A stretch of 51,294 bases of DNA, from assembly GCA_003427395.1 (NCBI GenBank), contig BFEA01000092.1:2467430-2518723 (forward strand), written 5' to 3'. The position numbers and the translations under genes are program-made. Origin of the DNA: Chara braunii (lineage: Eukaryota; Streptophyta; Charophyceae; Charales; Characeae). The notes below the pieces were generated by a model, which saw only the letters and a list, made by a program, of their open reading frames with translations, was not told the origin of the DNA and did no database searches. How positions within the stretch are numbered: the first letter of the stretch is position 1; every line of letters starts with the position of its first letter. This document shows positions 8,497 through 19,729 of this stretch, piece by piece.

Positions 8497-8903
8497 TTAG
8501 AAGATCCATTCATTATGATTCTTTGGTTTCCCTTCGGCAGATAGAGAAATTCCTAATACCCTTACAGGGGTATCCAGGGATAGCCACTTTATCCTTGGTA
8601 GTTCTGGGGGCCTCCCACCTTGATGGTGAATCCACCAACCAGTTGTTTTACTTCCCCACTTGACTTTCATATCTGAGAGGCAGCAAAATTTATCCATCAA
8701 GTTTTGAATTTCTACATGTTCTCATGCGAAGCGTCAACCATAAGGGAAAGGTCATCAGCAAAAAGATAGCAAACTAGAATTCCCTCCTCCGATATGCTAG
8801 TCACCTGTATTCGACAAATATTTTTATAATGACGCAAGTTTGCCGCCAAAGCCTCCATAATAATGACAAAGAGAAAAGGAACCAACAGATCTCCTTGAAG
8901 AAC
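8497..8903 (-). pseudogene. LINE reverse transcriptase fragment (QGD and FADD motifs)
   Basis: The minus strand starts at the satellite junction with VLQGDLLVPFLFVIIMEAL, the RT motif normally reading QGDPLSP.LF. It continues to CYLFADDLSLM, the catalytic A/FADD box typical of L1-clade LINEs. An in-frame stop follows ASHENM. The remainder includes WWIHHQGGRPPELPRIKW and VRVLGISL. Everything upstream of the QGD motif (endonuclease and fingers) is missing at 8903, so the copy is truncated within RT and cannot be active. Confidence 0.88.
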
Positions 8904-11900
8904 AGATATTAGTCCAGAGATTCAGAGCAGTAGCTGGGTGGGGTGCTCAGGGAACGTGCACGGGAATAGATGGTCCGGCAGGTTCTTTGGCTCTTTTGCA
9001 TCTGATCGGACAGTGGATTAGGTCCTTTTGTTCTTGGTCTGAACAGATGACGCATACGTCCGAGCTGTTAGGGTCGCTGTTCTTTCAATTTCGATGTAAC
9101 CCTGAGGCAAAAGTTGTCCAGTTTAGTTTTCTGCATAACATTTTTTTTTTCTTTTTTTTTGGATTTTTGTTTTCTTTTTTCTTTTTGGTTGGGACCTTCC
9201 CTGGTTCTTACACGGCCGGGCCGCCTGGGAAAATAGGGTGAACCGGACGACCCGACAAGTAGCCTAGCTTTTGGTATCATTTTTGCACCCAGGCTGGCTC
9301 GGTAACGGCCACTGTGTTAAAATGGCGGGAGAGTGTTTTGCAAGGTGCAAAAATAACGCTGAAAGTGATTTTGGGGCCTGCGGCACGTTTTTCCCTGTGT
9401 GGGGGGAAATTGATACAAAGGTTTCGTCGCGGAGCGGTTTTACGACTTTTCCCGCATCTTTCATTCTTTCCCAATGGCATCGGATTTCTGCCTCAATCAT
9501 TCCCTTCGTTGCGGTCCCTGCTTCGTTCTGCGAGTTCTGGGTATTGTTGAGCGTCCTGCTGCAGCCCGAAGCATGTCCTCTCTGATTTGTCAAACTGGGA
9601 AGGGATATTAGTCCAGAGATTCAAAGAAGGAGCTGTGTGGAGTGCTCAGGGAACGTGGAGAGGAATAGATGGTCCGACAGGTTCTTTGACCCTTTTGCAT
9701 CTGATTGGACAGTGGATTAGGTCCTCTTGTTCTTAGTCTGAACAGATGACGCATAGGTCCAAGCTCTTAGGGTCGCTGTTCTTTCAACTTCAATGTAACC
9801 CTGAGGCAAAAGTTGTTCAGTTTATTTTTCTGCATAACATAGTTTTTTTTCCATTTTTTTTGGATTTTTGTTTTCTTTTTTCTTTTCGGCTGGGACCTTC
9901 CGTGGTCCTTGCACGGCCGGGCCGCCTGGGAAAATAGGGTGACCCGGATGGCCCCGCTGGTAGCCTAGCTTTTGGTGTCATTTTTGCACCCTGGCTGGCC
10001 CGGTAACGGCCACTGTGTAAAAAATTGCGGGAAAGTGTTTTGCAGGATGCAAAAATGACGTCGAAAGTTATTTTGGGGCCTGCCGCACGTTTTTCCCCGT
10101 GTGGGGGGAAATGCATACAAAGGTTTCGTCACGAGGCGGTTTTATGACTTTTCCCGCATCTTTCATTCTTTTCCAATAGCATCGGATTTCTGCCTCAATC
10201 ATTCCCTTCGTTACCGTCCCTGCTTCGTTCTGCGAGTTCCGGGTGTTGTTACTGCGGCCCGAACCATGTCCTCTCTGATTTGTCAAACAGGAAAGGGATA
10301 TTACTCCAGAGATTCAGAGAAGGAGCTGGGTGGGGTGCTCAGGGAACGTGGAGGAGAATAGATGGTCCGACAGATTCTTTGGCCCTTTTGCATTTAATCG
10401 AACAGTGAATTAGGTCCTCTTGTTCTTAGTCTGAACAGATGACGCATAGGTCCAAGTTGTTAAAGTCGTTGTTCTTTCAATTTCGATGTAACCCTGAGGC
10501 AAAAGTTGCTCAGTTTATTTTTCTGCAAAACATAGTTTTTTTCATTTTATTTGGATTTTTGTTTTTCTTTTGTCTTTTTGGTTAGGACCTTCCCTGGTCC
10601 TTGCACGGCTGGGTCGCCTGGGAAAATAGGGTGACCCAGACGGCCCGGCTGGTAGCCTAGCTTTTGGTATCATTTTTGCACCCTGGCTGGCCCGGTAACG
10701 GCCACTGTGTAAAAATGGCGGGAAAGTGTTTTGCAGGGTGCAAAAATGACGTCGAAAGTGATTTTGGGGCATGCGGCACGTTTTTCCCCGTGTGGGGGGA
10801 AATGCATACAAAGGTTTCATCACGGGGCGATTTTTCCAATGGCATCGGGTTTCTGTTGCAATCATTCCCTTCGTTGCCATCCCTGCTTCGTTCTGCGAGT
10901 TCTGGATATTGTTGAGCGTCCTGCTGCAGCTCGAACCATGTCCTCTCTGATTTGTCAAACTCGGAAGGGATATTAGTCCACAGATTCGGATAAGGAGCCG
11001 GGTGGGGTGCTCAAGGAACGTGGAGGGGAATAGATGGTTCGAGAGGTTCTTCGGCCGTTTTGCATCTGATCGGACAGTGGATTAGGTCCCCTTGTTCTAG
11101 GTCTGAACAAATGACGCATAGGTCCGAGCTGTTAGGGTCGCTGTTCTTTCAATTTCGATGTAACCCTGAGGCAAAAGCTATTTAGGTTATTTTTCTGCAT
11201 AACATAGTTTTTTTTCATTTTTCTTGGATTTTTGTTTTCTTCATTCTTTTTGGCTGGGACCTTCCCTGGTCCTTGCACGGTCGGGCCGCCTAGGAAAATA
11301 GGGTGACCCGGACGGCCCGGCTGGTAGTCTAACTTTTGGTGTCATTTTTGCACCCTGGCTGGCCCGGTAACGGCCACTGTGTAAAAATGGCTGGAAAGTG
11401 TTTTGCAGGGTGCAAAAATGACGCCGAAAGTGATTTTGGGGCCTGCGGCACGTCTTTCCCCGTGCGGGGGGAAATGGATACAAAGGTTTCGTCGCGGGGC
11501 AGTTTTACGACGTTTCCCGCATCTTTCACTCTTTTTCAATGGCATCGGATTTATGCCTCAATCATTCCGTTCGTTGCTGTCCCTGCTTCGTTCTGCGAGT
11601 TCTGGGTATTGTTGAGAATCCTGCTGCAGCCCGAACCATGTCCTCTCTGATTTGTCAAACTGGGAAGGGATATTAGTCCAGAGATTCAGAGAAGGAGCTG
11701 GGTAGGGTGCTCAGGGAACGTGGAGGGGAATAGATGTTTCGACAGGTTCTTTGGTCCTTTTGCATCTGATCGGACAGTGGATTAGGTCCTCTTGTTCTTG
11801 GTCTAAACAGATAACGCATAGGTCAGAGCTCTTAGGGTCGTTGTTCTTTCGATTTCGATGTAACCCTGAGACAAAAGTTGTTCATTTTATTTTTCTGCAT

Positions 11901-14319
11901 AACATAGTTTTTTTTCATTTTTTTTGGATTTTTGTTTTCTTTTTTCTTTTTGGCAGGGACCTTCTTTGGTCCTTGCACGGCCGGGCCGCCTGGGAAAATA
12001 GGGTGACCTGGACGGCCCGGCTGGTAGCCTAACTTTCGGTGTCATTTTTGCACCCTGGCTGCCCGGGTAACGGCCACTGTGTAAAAAATTGCGGGAAAGT
12101 GTTTTGCAGGGTGCAAAAATGACGTCGAAAGTTATTTTGGAGCCAGTTGGACGTTTTTCCCCTGGGGGGGGAAATGCATACAAAGGTTTCGTCGCGGGGC
12201 GTTTTTACGACTTTTTCCGCATCTTTTATTCTTTTCCAATGGCATCGGATTTCTGCCTTAATCATTTCCTTCGTTGCCGTCCCTGCCTCGTTCTGCGAGC
12301 TCCGGGTGTTGTTGAGCGTCCTGCTGCGGCCCAAACCATGTCCTCTCTGATTTGTCAAACTGGGAAGGGATATTAGTCCTGAGATTCGGAGAAGAAGCTG
12401 GGTGGGGTGCTCAGGGAACGTGGAGGGGAAGAGAAGGTCCGTTAAGTTCTTTGGCCCTTTTGCATCTGATCAGACAGTGGATTAGGTCCTCTTGTTCTTG
12501 GTCTGAACAGATGACGCATATGTCCGAGCTGTTAAGGTCGCTGTTCTTTCAATTTCAATGTAACACTGAGGCAAAAGTTGTCCAGTTTAGTTTTCTGCAA
12601 AACATAGGTTTTTTTTTTTTTTTTTGGATTTTTGTTTTCTTTTTTCTTTTTGGCTGGGACCTTCCCTGGTCCTTGCACGGCCGGCCCGCCTCGGAAAATA
12701 GGGTGACCCGGACGGCCCGGCTGATAGCCTAGCTTTTGGTGTCATTTTTGCACCCTGGCTGGCCCGGTAATGGGCACTGTGTAAAAAATTGCGGGAAAGT
12801 GTTTTGCAGGGTGCAAAAAAGACGTCGAAAGTTATTTTGGAGCCTGCGACACGTTTTTCCCCTGTGGGGGGAAATGCATACAAAGGTTTCGTCGCGGGGC
12901 GGTTTTACGACTTTTCTCGCATCTTTCATTCTTTTCCAGTGGCATCGGATTTCTGCCTCAATCATTCCCTTCGTTGCGATCCCTGCTTCGTTCTGCGAGT
13001 TCCGGGTGTTGTTGAGCGTCCTGCTGCGGCCCGAACCATGTCCTCTCTGATTTGTCAAACTGGGAAGGGATATTAGTCCAGAGATTCGGAGAAGGAGCAG
13101 GGTGGGGTGCTCAGGGAACGTGGAGGGGAATAGATGGTCCGGCATGTTTTTTGGCCCTTTTGCATCTGATCGGACAGTGGATTAGGTCCTCTTGTTCTTG
13201 GTCTTAATAGATGACGCAGGTCCGAGCTGTTAAGGTCAACGTTCTTTCAATTTCGATGTAACCCTGAGGCAAAAGTTGTTCAGTTTATTTTTCTGCAAAA
13301 CATAGTTTTTTTTTGATTTTTTTTTGGATTTTTGTTTTTTTTTTCCCTTTTGGTTGGGACCTTCCCTGGTCCTGGCACGGCCGGGCCGCCTGGGGAAATA
13401 GGGTGACCGGAACGGCCCGGCTGGTAGCCTAGCTTTTGGTGTCATTTTTGCACCCTGGCTGGCCGGGTAACGGCCATTGTGTAAAAATGGCGGGAAAGTG
13501 TTTTGAAGGGTGCAAAAATTACGCCGAAAGTGATTTTGGGGTCTGTGGCACTTTTTCCCCGTGTGGGGGGAAATGCATACAAAGGTTTCGTCACGGGGCG
13601 GTTTTACGACTTTTCCTGGATCTTTCATTTTTTTCCAATGGCACCGGATTTCTGCCTCAATCATTCCCTTCGTTGCCGTCCCTGCTTCGTTCTGCGAGTT
13701 CTGGGTATTGTTGAGCGTCCTGCTGCAGCCTGAACCATGTCCTCTATGATTTGTCAAACTGGGAAGGGATATTAGTCCATTGATTCAGAGAAGGAGCTGG
13801 GTGGGGTGCTCAGGGAACGTGGAGGGGAATAGATGGTCCGACAGGTTCTTTGGCCCTTGTGCATCTGATCGGACAGTGGATTAGGTCTTCTTGTTCTTGG
13901 TCTGAACAGATGACGCATAGGTCCGAGCTGTTAGGGTCGCTGTTCTTTCAATTTCGATGTAACCCTGAGGCAAAAGTTGTTCAGTTTATTTTTCTGCATA
14001 ACATAGTTTTTTTTTATTTTTTTTGGATTTTTGTTTTCTTTTTTCTTTTTGGCTGGGACCTTCCCTGGTCCTTGCACGGCCGGGCCGCGTGTGAAAATAG
14101 GGTGACCCGGACGACCCGGCTGGTAGCCTAGCTTTTGGTGTCATTTTTGCACCCTGGCTAGCCCGGTAACGGCCACTGTGTAAAGATGGCGGGAAAGTGT
14201 TTTGCAGGGTGTGAAATTGACGTCGAAAGTGATTTTGGGGCCTGCAGCACGTTTTTCCCCGTGTGGAGGGAAATGTATACAAAGGTTTCGTCGCGGGGCG
14301 GTTTTACGACTTTTCTCGC
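8904..14319 (-). repeat. 700-bp satellite, block B (about 8 units)
   Basis: Tandem head-to-tail units are recognised by TATTAGTCCAGAGATTC at about 8907, 9605, 10298, 10970, 11670, 12371, 13070 and 13769, a period of 670-702 bp. Minus-strand consensus reads DLCVICSDQEQEDLIHC, then a HCPIRCKRAKE finger-like block, then SKSERTWFG, then KGMIEAEIRCHWKRM, a hairpin-bearing 3' part and an A-rich tail. A monomer type with AAAAAATTGCGGG plus CCGGGTGTTGTT occurs three times here (about 10.0, 12.0 and 12.7 kb). The unit at 10671 lacks about 30 bp around 10831. The block ends inside a monomer where an LTR-like element is inserted. Confidence 0.95.
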
Positions 14320-14789
14320 TGTCGAGCGCATCGGCTCCCACCTTTTCGCAAAGGCGAGAGCCCTCCCGGCTATGTCTCGTAGCAGTAAAAACCGAACAAA
14401 ATCAGAGACAACTTGGGAACGATGCATAATTAATCCCGCGAAGCGCCGAGGCGGACGCGGTTGCATTGCCCCTTCGCCGCTCTAGCCGGGTTTGCTAGCT
14501 GTACATCCCGCGGTCCCCTACGACATGATAGGTTATCGCGGGGCACATCTTACCTTCCCTAAGGGGTTGTCACCACCCTCAGGGGCGTATCCCTACCGAG
14601 CTAGTGACCCACATGCGAAAGCTTTTACATGCAATTACAGAGGTAGGTCAACCGAGGGCGTTTGCTCACTCGCTGGAGTATAGGTACGCTTGGTTAACAC
14701 CTAGTGGACCCGAGCGTTGTCCGTTCACTAGGGCGCCGATCTCCTAGGTACGAACGGACGTCGGTCGACTAGGACGGTGTCAACCAAAC

Positions 14790-16270
14790 GTGAAACCCAC
14801 AATATTATCCTAGTCCCTTTATAATTCTCTGACCACAAGATAAATAAATAAAATCAATACACTTTATATCCAATCACACAAGACTTGATTTTGACTTGAT
14901 GAGATGATCTGCCAAATTTATCATTCCCGGCCTATATGACTGACGATACTATTATTCCGCCGCTTCCAAGGCGGAGACTCGATATTGACGAAAGATTAGG
15001 AAGGACAGCCTAACCTTTAACTTACTGTTGGGTCTGTCGACACTTATTAAACTATGCCAGCAATGACTCCTCTAAGTAAATTCCACTGCTACCATGCCGA
15101 TCAACAATGAGAGTGAGTGGTATCTGCGAAAAAAATCCGCTTATAAGATGAAATTCTCATTTTCATTTTTTTTTTCTTCTTACGGCGCGCGCTTCTTGTG
15201 GCGCGGCCTACCGCGTAGGCGGTGCCTAAATGCACCCGACTTGCCCTTAGTTAAACATGAACTGGGCTTCTTAAGGCTCCAGTTTTCCATGGGTAGGTGA
15301 CTCCTAAAGTGGCCACCATTAGGGTACCCTAAACAGTCGCCCCCTGCGCGAGAATCAAGGGGTCCGCTGTTTTCCCCACCTAAGGTTACACGCCCAACCC
15401 CTACGAGGTGGTATAGGGTACCCCTTCTCCTCGCCCAGGCCTAAGCCTGGATCTCAGAAGTTGGGCTGGCTCCACCACGGCAACAAGGTACCCGCCCGCA
15501 GAAAGCGGTCCACTCCGAGTCGAATACAGGGTCGGCCCCTAAGGCAACGAACCCCCGCCTCAGATTCCTCCTAGAGATAGGGAATGCAACCCCGGCAAGT
15601 AAAGTACCTCCCCTTCAACCACCGGCGTCGAGAGTAACTCAGACGAAAGAAGAAGGACGCGAGGAAGGAAGTTCCATTTGGACGGAAATCAGACTCAGAG
15701 GAGGTCATTCGGGCGAGAAAGGGTTCCCTAAGGGAATAGTACAAGTCCATCTGGAATTTTCTTCTTTCTTCGACGCCGCTTTCTTTTCGCGTTCTTCTCT
15801 TTCTTTTTTTTTCCTTCATGCAAATGGGCGAGGGTTTAGGAGACACAACCAGCAAACCATCATCTCCCTACTACCCTGCGCCCCGTCGCACACACATACC
15901 TGCGTCCAAAAATAACATCACATAAAATAGCACACAAACATATATTTTTTTCTTTGTCAGTCTCCCCTATTTACATGCACCAAACCCCTCCCCACTATTT
16001 TGCCATTTCCAAGAATATTCAGAGGAAGGGTCAAGCATAGTGTGGGTTTTGGGCACCAGTGAGGGAGGCTGAGTCCACTGACCTTGAGTGTCTTGCTGGT
16101 CCACTCAAGAAAACCTTTCAGAACAACGACCAAAACTGTCGACGTCGCGCGTGCGAAGCTCACGGCAACCCTCCTTTCAATTGTCTATAACACCTCCACT
16201 CCACTTACTCCCTTAGTGTGCAGCCCTCAACTGTATCACTAAGCGAAGTATCCTCACTCCCTTCCTTCTT
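14790..16270. other. Element 1 body, non-coding, hairpin-rich
   Basis: No ORF with a recognisable domain. Perfect local dyads include CCGCC/GGCGG near 14960, CCTAC/GTAGG near 15210, AACTGG/CCAGTT at about 15260-15283, and CCAGGC/GCCTGG at about 15436-15451. A T-rich run lies at about 15160-15178. Confidence 0.5.
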
Positions 16271-16273
16271 TAC

Positions 16274-16396
16274 AAGTTGGTGGCTGTAATTGCCACCCCT
16301 CCTTCTTCTTCTAGTTGGTGGCTATAGCTGCCACTCCTCCTTCTTCTTCTTCAACAGTTGGTGGCTATAGCCGCCAGTCCTCCTTCTTATTCTTCA
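16274..16396 (+). repeat. Three-unit hairpin minisatellite
   Basis: Three tandem units of about 45-58 bp read GTTGGTGGCTnTAnnnGCCAC followed by a CT-rich spacer (CCTCCTTCTTCTTCT). Each unit can form GGTGGC/GCCACC or a shortened version of it, with a 7-nt loop. Confidence 0.75.
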
Positions 16397-16554
16397 AGAT
16401 TTACTACACTCCCTCCAACCTTCACCTCTCAAATCCAAACTGAAGTCTCTCCTCTCCTCTTCCAAATCTGACTTCAATCTCCCCCTCTTAGTAGGCACCT
16501 TCCCCTTCACCTTTGTTGCAGCTAGCCTCCATTTTTGTTGCAGCACGCTATGGC

Positions 16555-16960
16555 AGCCTCTTCTTCAACCTTGAGAATGACTGCAGTAGCAGTCTTCTCT
16601 CACCTTGAGAGAGGTAGCTATGGCTGCCTTCTCCGTCCTTAGAAACCTTAGTTCTGGCTGGCCGCAGCACTTGGAGCACCTAGCTATGGCAGCCAACAGC
16701 CCCCCTCCTTCACTTTTCTCTCTGCACTCCAGCAGCACTTCCCCCTTCACTACTTCACCTTCCACCTCAGTGCTAGCTGGTTATGACAGTCTAGCACCTC
16801 CTCTCTTCCTAGTACTAGTTGTCTATAGTAGCCAGCAACACCTCACCTCTCTTCCACTCTCTCCCTCTCTCCTCCAACAACAGTCTCTCTCTCTCTCACT
16901 CAGCTGGCCTTACACTCTAGCATCCTCTCCTCTCTCTCTCAGCAGCTGGCCAAGCACTCA
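16555..16960. repeat. CT-rich low-complexity tract
   Basis: Pyrimidine-rich sequence with TCTCTCTC runs and repeated AGCTATGGC.GCC motifs. The 136-codon frame at 16605-17015 is Ser/Leu/Pro repeat translation, not a gene. Confidence 0.6.
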
Positions 16961-17028
16961 GGCAGAGTGTATGCAGCACCTCAAAATGACGAGGTTGGTG
17001 CTGGCTGAGAGGTGAAGGCCCAGCCGAA

Positions 17029-17185
17029 GCTCAGTTGAGGCTGCCTCCTTGAGCACAACAGCTACAAATTCATAGTTGTTGTGAGCCCTCGATCTGAAAT
17101 TCAGATCAAGGGTCCCAAACCTTGATTTTCCCCTAGGAAGACTAGGGGGATTCAAGTATAAATGTACCTGGGTCTTTCCCCAGGT
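17029..17185. repeat. Cluster of five adjacent perfect hairpins
   Basis: In order: GCTCA/TGAGC enclosing GAGGC/GCCTC (17029-17054), ACAAC/GTTGT at about 17056-17081, GATCTGAA.TTCAGATC (17091-17107), CCCCTAG/CTAGGGG (17130-17148) and ACCTGGG/CCCAGGT (17166-17185). The stems are unrelated to one another. A TATAAAT lies between the last two (about 17157). Confidence 0.8.
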
Positions 17186-17189
17186 CTCA

Positions 17190-18034
17190 TTCATGTAGGG
17201 AAGGATGTACTGAGCCTCCCCTTGTTGTGCTACAACAGCACATCAAGGCTCTGCCTTGCTGCACCTAGCCTGGCCCTCAGCCAGCTTCGCGCACTCCCCC
17301 TCTGAACTCACTTTCAATCTGAGTTCAGAGGCTGTGCCCGAATCTGGGTGCTGAGAAAGCCAGATTCACAAAAAAAAAACGAGCTCACACAGCACAAAAA
17401 AGAGAAAGCAAAAGAATTTTTTTTTCTCACTCACTTCGGCTGCTGAAAACCAGGTCTCAAGCTCAAATCGGGGGGAAACTGTGCTTCCTTTCCCCACTTT
17501 TTTTTCTTTTTGAAAGGGGCAGCTCGTTTTTCAAAACGAGCTGCCTCCTTCCACCAAGTCTTTTCACCGTGTCGAACTAGTGTCAAGCTCATAGGGTCTT
17601 CCCCCACTTGCCCCAAGAGCCCGTACCCGGATGCAAACCGCGCCTGGTACAGGCGTCGTCTTGCAGCCTGTCCACAAACCGAACAACCACGGGGTACACC
17701 ACTGGAGTCTGACCTGTTGGCTGCTGCGCCGCCCACTGTTGCTTCCGTCTGCGGCCAGGTAAGCCCCTAGCAGTAGATACATTCGTCTTTGCCTCACCCC
17801 CAGTAGCAACCCGTTCGCCAGAACGAATGGGTGCCCCAAGAAGAAAAGACAAGAACGAAATTTAAAAATGGAGAAAATCTACGAAAATCAAAAAAAGAAA
17901 AACATAAAAAAACAGAAAACCAACTTACCTGACTACAGAAAACGGTTGCCTGTTTTCAAGGGCGACTGTCAAGTGCACTGGGGCCAAAACCCCTGTCACT
18001 TCTTACTACGCCAAGTGGCGCTCCACCTGTAGTT

Positions 18035-18066
<32 letters not shown>

Positions 18067-18600
18067 AATCGGTGCCTGAGGCCGGGGTCCTCAGAGTCTA
18101 CCCGAAAAAAATAACACATTTGGGAGCCTTACCCAGTTTAGCTTTTTACGAGACCCTTCTCGGGACCCGGGACCATGCCACATTCCATTCACAACTGACA
18201 AACTTCACCTTTACATTCTACAACTAAGGAAAAAAAGTTCCTAGCTCAATGTGTATCCACTCTCTATGACTATAAGAAATAAAACCAAGGTGACCAACTT
18301 CTCTACCCTATCAATTATCTAGCTAAACCTTACCTAACACAGGCAACAACAAGTCCCCAAAACAACCGAGAAGTATGCAATTCGCTACTACCTGAGGATA
18401 AAATAAATCCATGAATGCCTATCTTAAACCATGGCAATTGAACCTCTAATTGCGAGGTTCTGCACAGAAAAAATCAAACTTGTATCAGGCAATGCTGGGA
18501 AATCCCAGCTCCCCAACTTCGAACTTAAATAACCATGGTGAGAACTATCGGGGCAGAACAGATCCCCGCGCGATCTCCTCGATCTTGCGGTCAGAATCGA
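17190..18600. other. Element 1 body, non-coding
   Basis: No recognisable gene. Poly(T) at about 18041-18064 is followed by CTGAGG...CCTCAG (a 6-bp hairpin near 18075-18093). ORFs here have no domain similarity that I can see. Confidence 0.45.
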
Positions 18601-18609
18601 CCGCATCTG

Positions 18610-18730
18610 ATAAGAAAGAAATGGGCCGCTCCAAAAAGGGCCACCCCAAGGTCAGTTTAGATTCGATCCCCAGACCAACAGGGTAACAGTCTCAGACATA
18701 AACCTATTGGGCTGGCTCCTACTACAAGAA
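18610..18730 (-). mobile_element. tRNA-derived SINE (family X), degenerate copy
   Basis: On the minus strand the A box is CAGCCCAATAGG (complement of 18703-18714) and the B box GGGATCGAATCT (complement of 18659-18670), 32 nt apart. It aligns over its head with the copy at 18996-19158 and has no clear poly(A). Confidence 0.6.
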
Positions 18731-18824
18731 TAGTAAGAGCACAAATCCCATATAAAGAGTATGGGGCTCAACCCCTCCTTACTACTACCGGTAGCAGCTC
18801 AGCAGGCCGTCGCCGCTCGCCTGT

Positions 18825-18875
18825 CGGCTGGCTGGCTGGCCGGCTGGCTAGCAGCAAACTGGCTGGTTGGCTGGC
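18825..18875. repeat. (GGCT)n simple repeat
   Basis: Imperfect GGCT tetranucleotides; translation gives a WLAGWLAG run that is not a protein signature. Confidence 0.85.
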
Positions 18876-18983
18876 CCCTACACACTCTGCACTCCATGAC
18901 AACTGCACTACCCTTTCTATCCCCCGGCGCGAACGGTCGTGGCCCCCTTCCTCTTTTTTTTTTTTCCTCTGTTGCTTTTTGGC

Positions 18984-18990
18984 NNNNNNN
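18984..18990. other. Assembly gap (7 N)
   Basis: A run of Ns between pyrimidine homopolymers, so the local length is uncertain. Confidence 0.95.
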
Positions 18991-18995
18991 TTTCC

Positions 18996-19158
18996 CTTTT
19001 TTTTTTTTTTTTTTTTTTGCACTCCCGTCGGCGTGGGCCGGCAGTCACATCGCAAGACACCCCCAACTGTTGAAATGCAGGCCCGGGTTCGATCCCGGTA
19101 TCTGTCGGGTAGCAGTCTGGTGGTGTAACCTATTGGGCTAGCTCCTATCACGCCAGTG
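18996..19158 (-). mobile_element. tRNA-derived SINE (family X) with A-tail
   Basis: The minus strand reads TAGCCCAATAGGTTAC (A box, matching TRGYNNANNNGG; complement of 19129-19140) and CCGGGATCGAACCCGGG (B box; complement about 19082-19098). The tail CGGGAGTGC is followed by about 18 A (poly(T) on plus ending near 19018). Box spacing is 32 nt. It is not a tRNA gene because the acceptor and anticodon arms do not form convincingly. Two related heads occur at 18610-18730 and 28140-28230, all inside LTR-like elements. Confidence 0.75.
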
Positions 19159-19360
19159 ATAGGAACCGCTCTTCTATAAGAAGAGTTGGCCAAGTCGCTA
19201 ACCCCATGTCGTGGCCTTGCAGGCTCCTCCTGCCTCAGGCCCAGCCTACCTGCGGCCCCACAGGCCTCGCCTGCTAATGGCCCCACATGCTTGACTGGCC
19301 GCGTGGCCTTGACATCGGCTTATCAATCCCTTGGCCCGGTGTCAACCCCCGCGGCCGGGA

Positions 19361-19366
19361 AATAAA
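19361..19366 (+). promoter_or_regulatory. AATAAA, possible polyadenylation signal of element 1
   Basis: AATAAA within GGGAAATAAAAGCC, about 365 bp before the 3' end of element 1. Placement fits an LTR R region in the plus orientation, but a single hexamer is weak evidence. Confidence 0.3.
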
Positions 19367-19702
19367 AGCCTTCTTCCTACTACCCCCATGCCGCGGTTGT
19401 ATACCCGGCGAACGTAGGTCCTGAATCGCGCGGCTGTTATTTCACGTAAACTAGGTCTAACTTTAGCGTTCCGATGTCTACACATTCCTCTGCGGTCTCA
19501 ACAAGACAAGCACGTCCTGTTACTGCCACTACTCTCAGATGCTGCAGACGTCCGGACTACGGTTCTAAAAAGTTTTCGTTTTTCGGTCATAGGTCAGGTT
19601 TGAATGAATTTTTGGCAGATAACCCATCTCATCAAGTTATGAAGCCCGAATAACCCTTTACTCAGTCGGACATCGTTCGACATTTAAAAACACCGGGCAG
19701 AT

Positions 19703-19716
19703 ACCCTTGTCAGGGT
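19703..19716 (+). repeat. 3'-terminal hairpin of element 1
   Basis: ACCCT (19703-19707) pairs with AGGGT (19712-19716), 13 bp before the CGACA end. Element 2 has a longer version at the same place (28712-28729). Confidence 0.7.
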
Positions 19717-19729
19717 TTCGGCCCCGACA

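Larger units (their letters stand above)
6192..8903 (-). mobile_element. Degenerate L1-type LINE inserted in the satellite
   Basis: The insertion lies between GGGAAGGGA (ends 6191) and TATTAGTCC of adjacent satellite sequence. Its minus-strand poly(A) shows as 45 T at 6192-6236. Reading minus from 8903 it has reverse transcriptase motifs, a post-RT region and a zf-RVT zinc finger, so it is 5'-truncated inside the RT domain. It carries several stops and at least one frameshift. The segment 6298-6845 carries the next part of the protein but on the plus strand, so this piece is inverted. No clear target-site duplication is visible. Confidence 0.85.
14320..19729 (+). mobile_element. Long TGTCG...CGACA LTR-like element 1 (5.4 kb, non-coding)
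   Basis: It starts TGTCGAGCGCATCGG and ends CCGACA, the TG...CA termini of an LTR with a 5-bp terminal inverted repeat. It is flanked in the satellite by TCGC (14316-14319) and CCGC (19730-19733), a probable 4-bp target duplication with one mismatch. The first 470 bp and the last 40 bp match element 2 in order. I see no gag, protease, RT or integrase and no second copy of the 5' end inside, so it behaves like a very long solo LTR or a non-autonomous element. It contains nested SINEs and many inverted repeats. Orientation is set by similarity to element 2. Confidence 0.7.

Noticed and set aside
6192-8903. Classical twin-priming inversion of the LINE
   Set aside because: The inverted piece lies next to the poly(A) side, the reverse of what twin priming produces.
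11341-11422. The 17-bp inverted repeat as the TIR of a MITE
   Set aside because: The unit would be only about 82 bp and I see no target duplication around it; kept only as a monomer dyad.
18761-19141. 126-codon ORF with a WLAGWLAG run
   Set aside because: Translation of a (GGCT)n repeat plus an N gap.
14320-19729. DNA transposon with terminal inverted repeats
   Set aside because: Only about 5 bp of terminal inversion (TGTCG/CGACA) with TG...CA ends and a 4-bp duplication, which fits an LTR better; no transposase seen.
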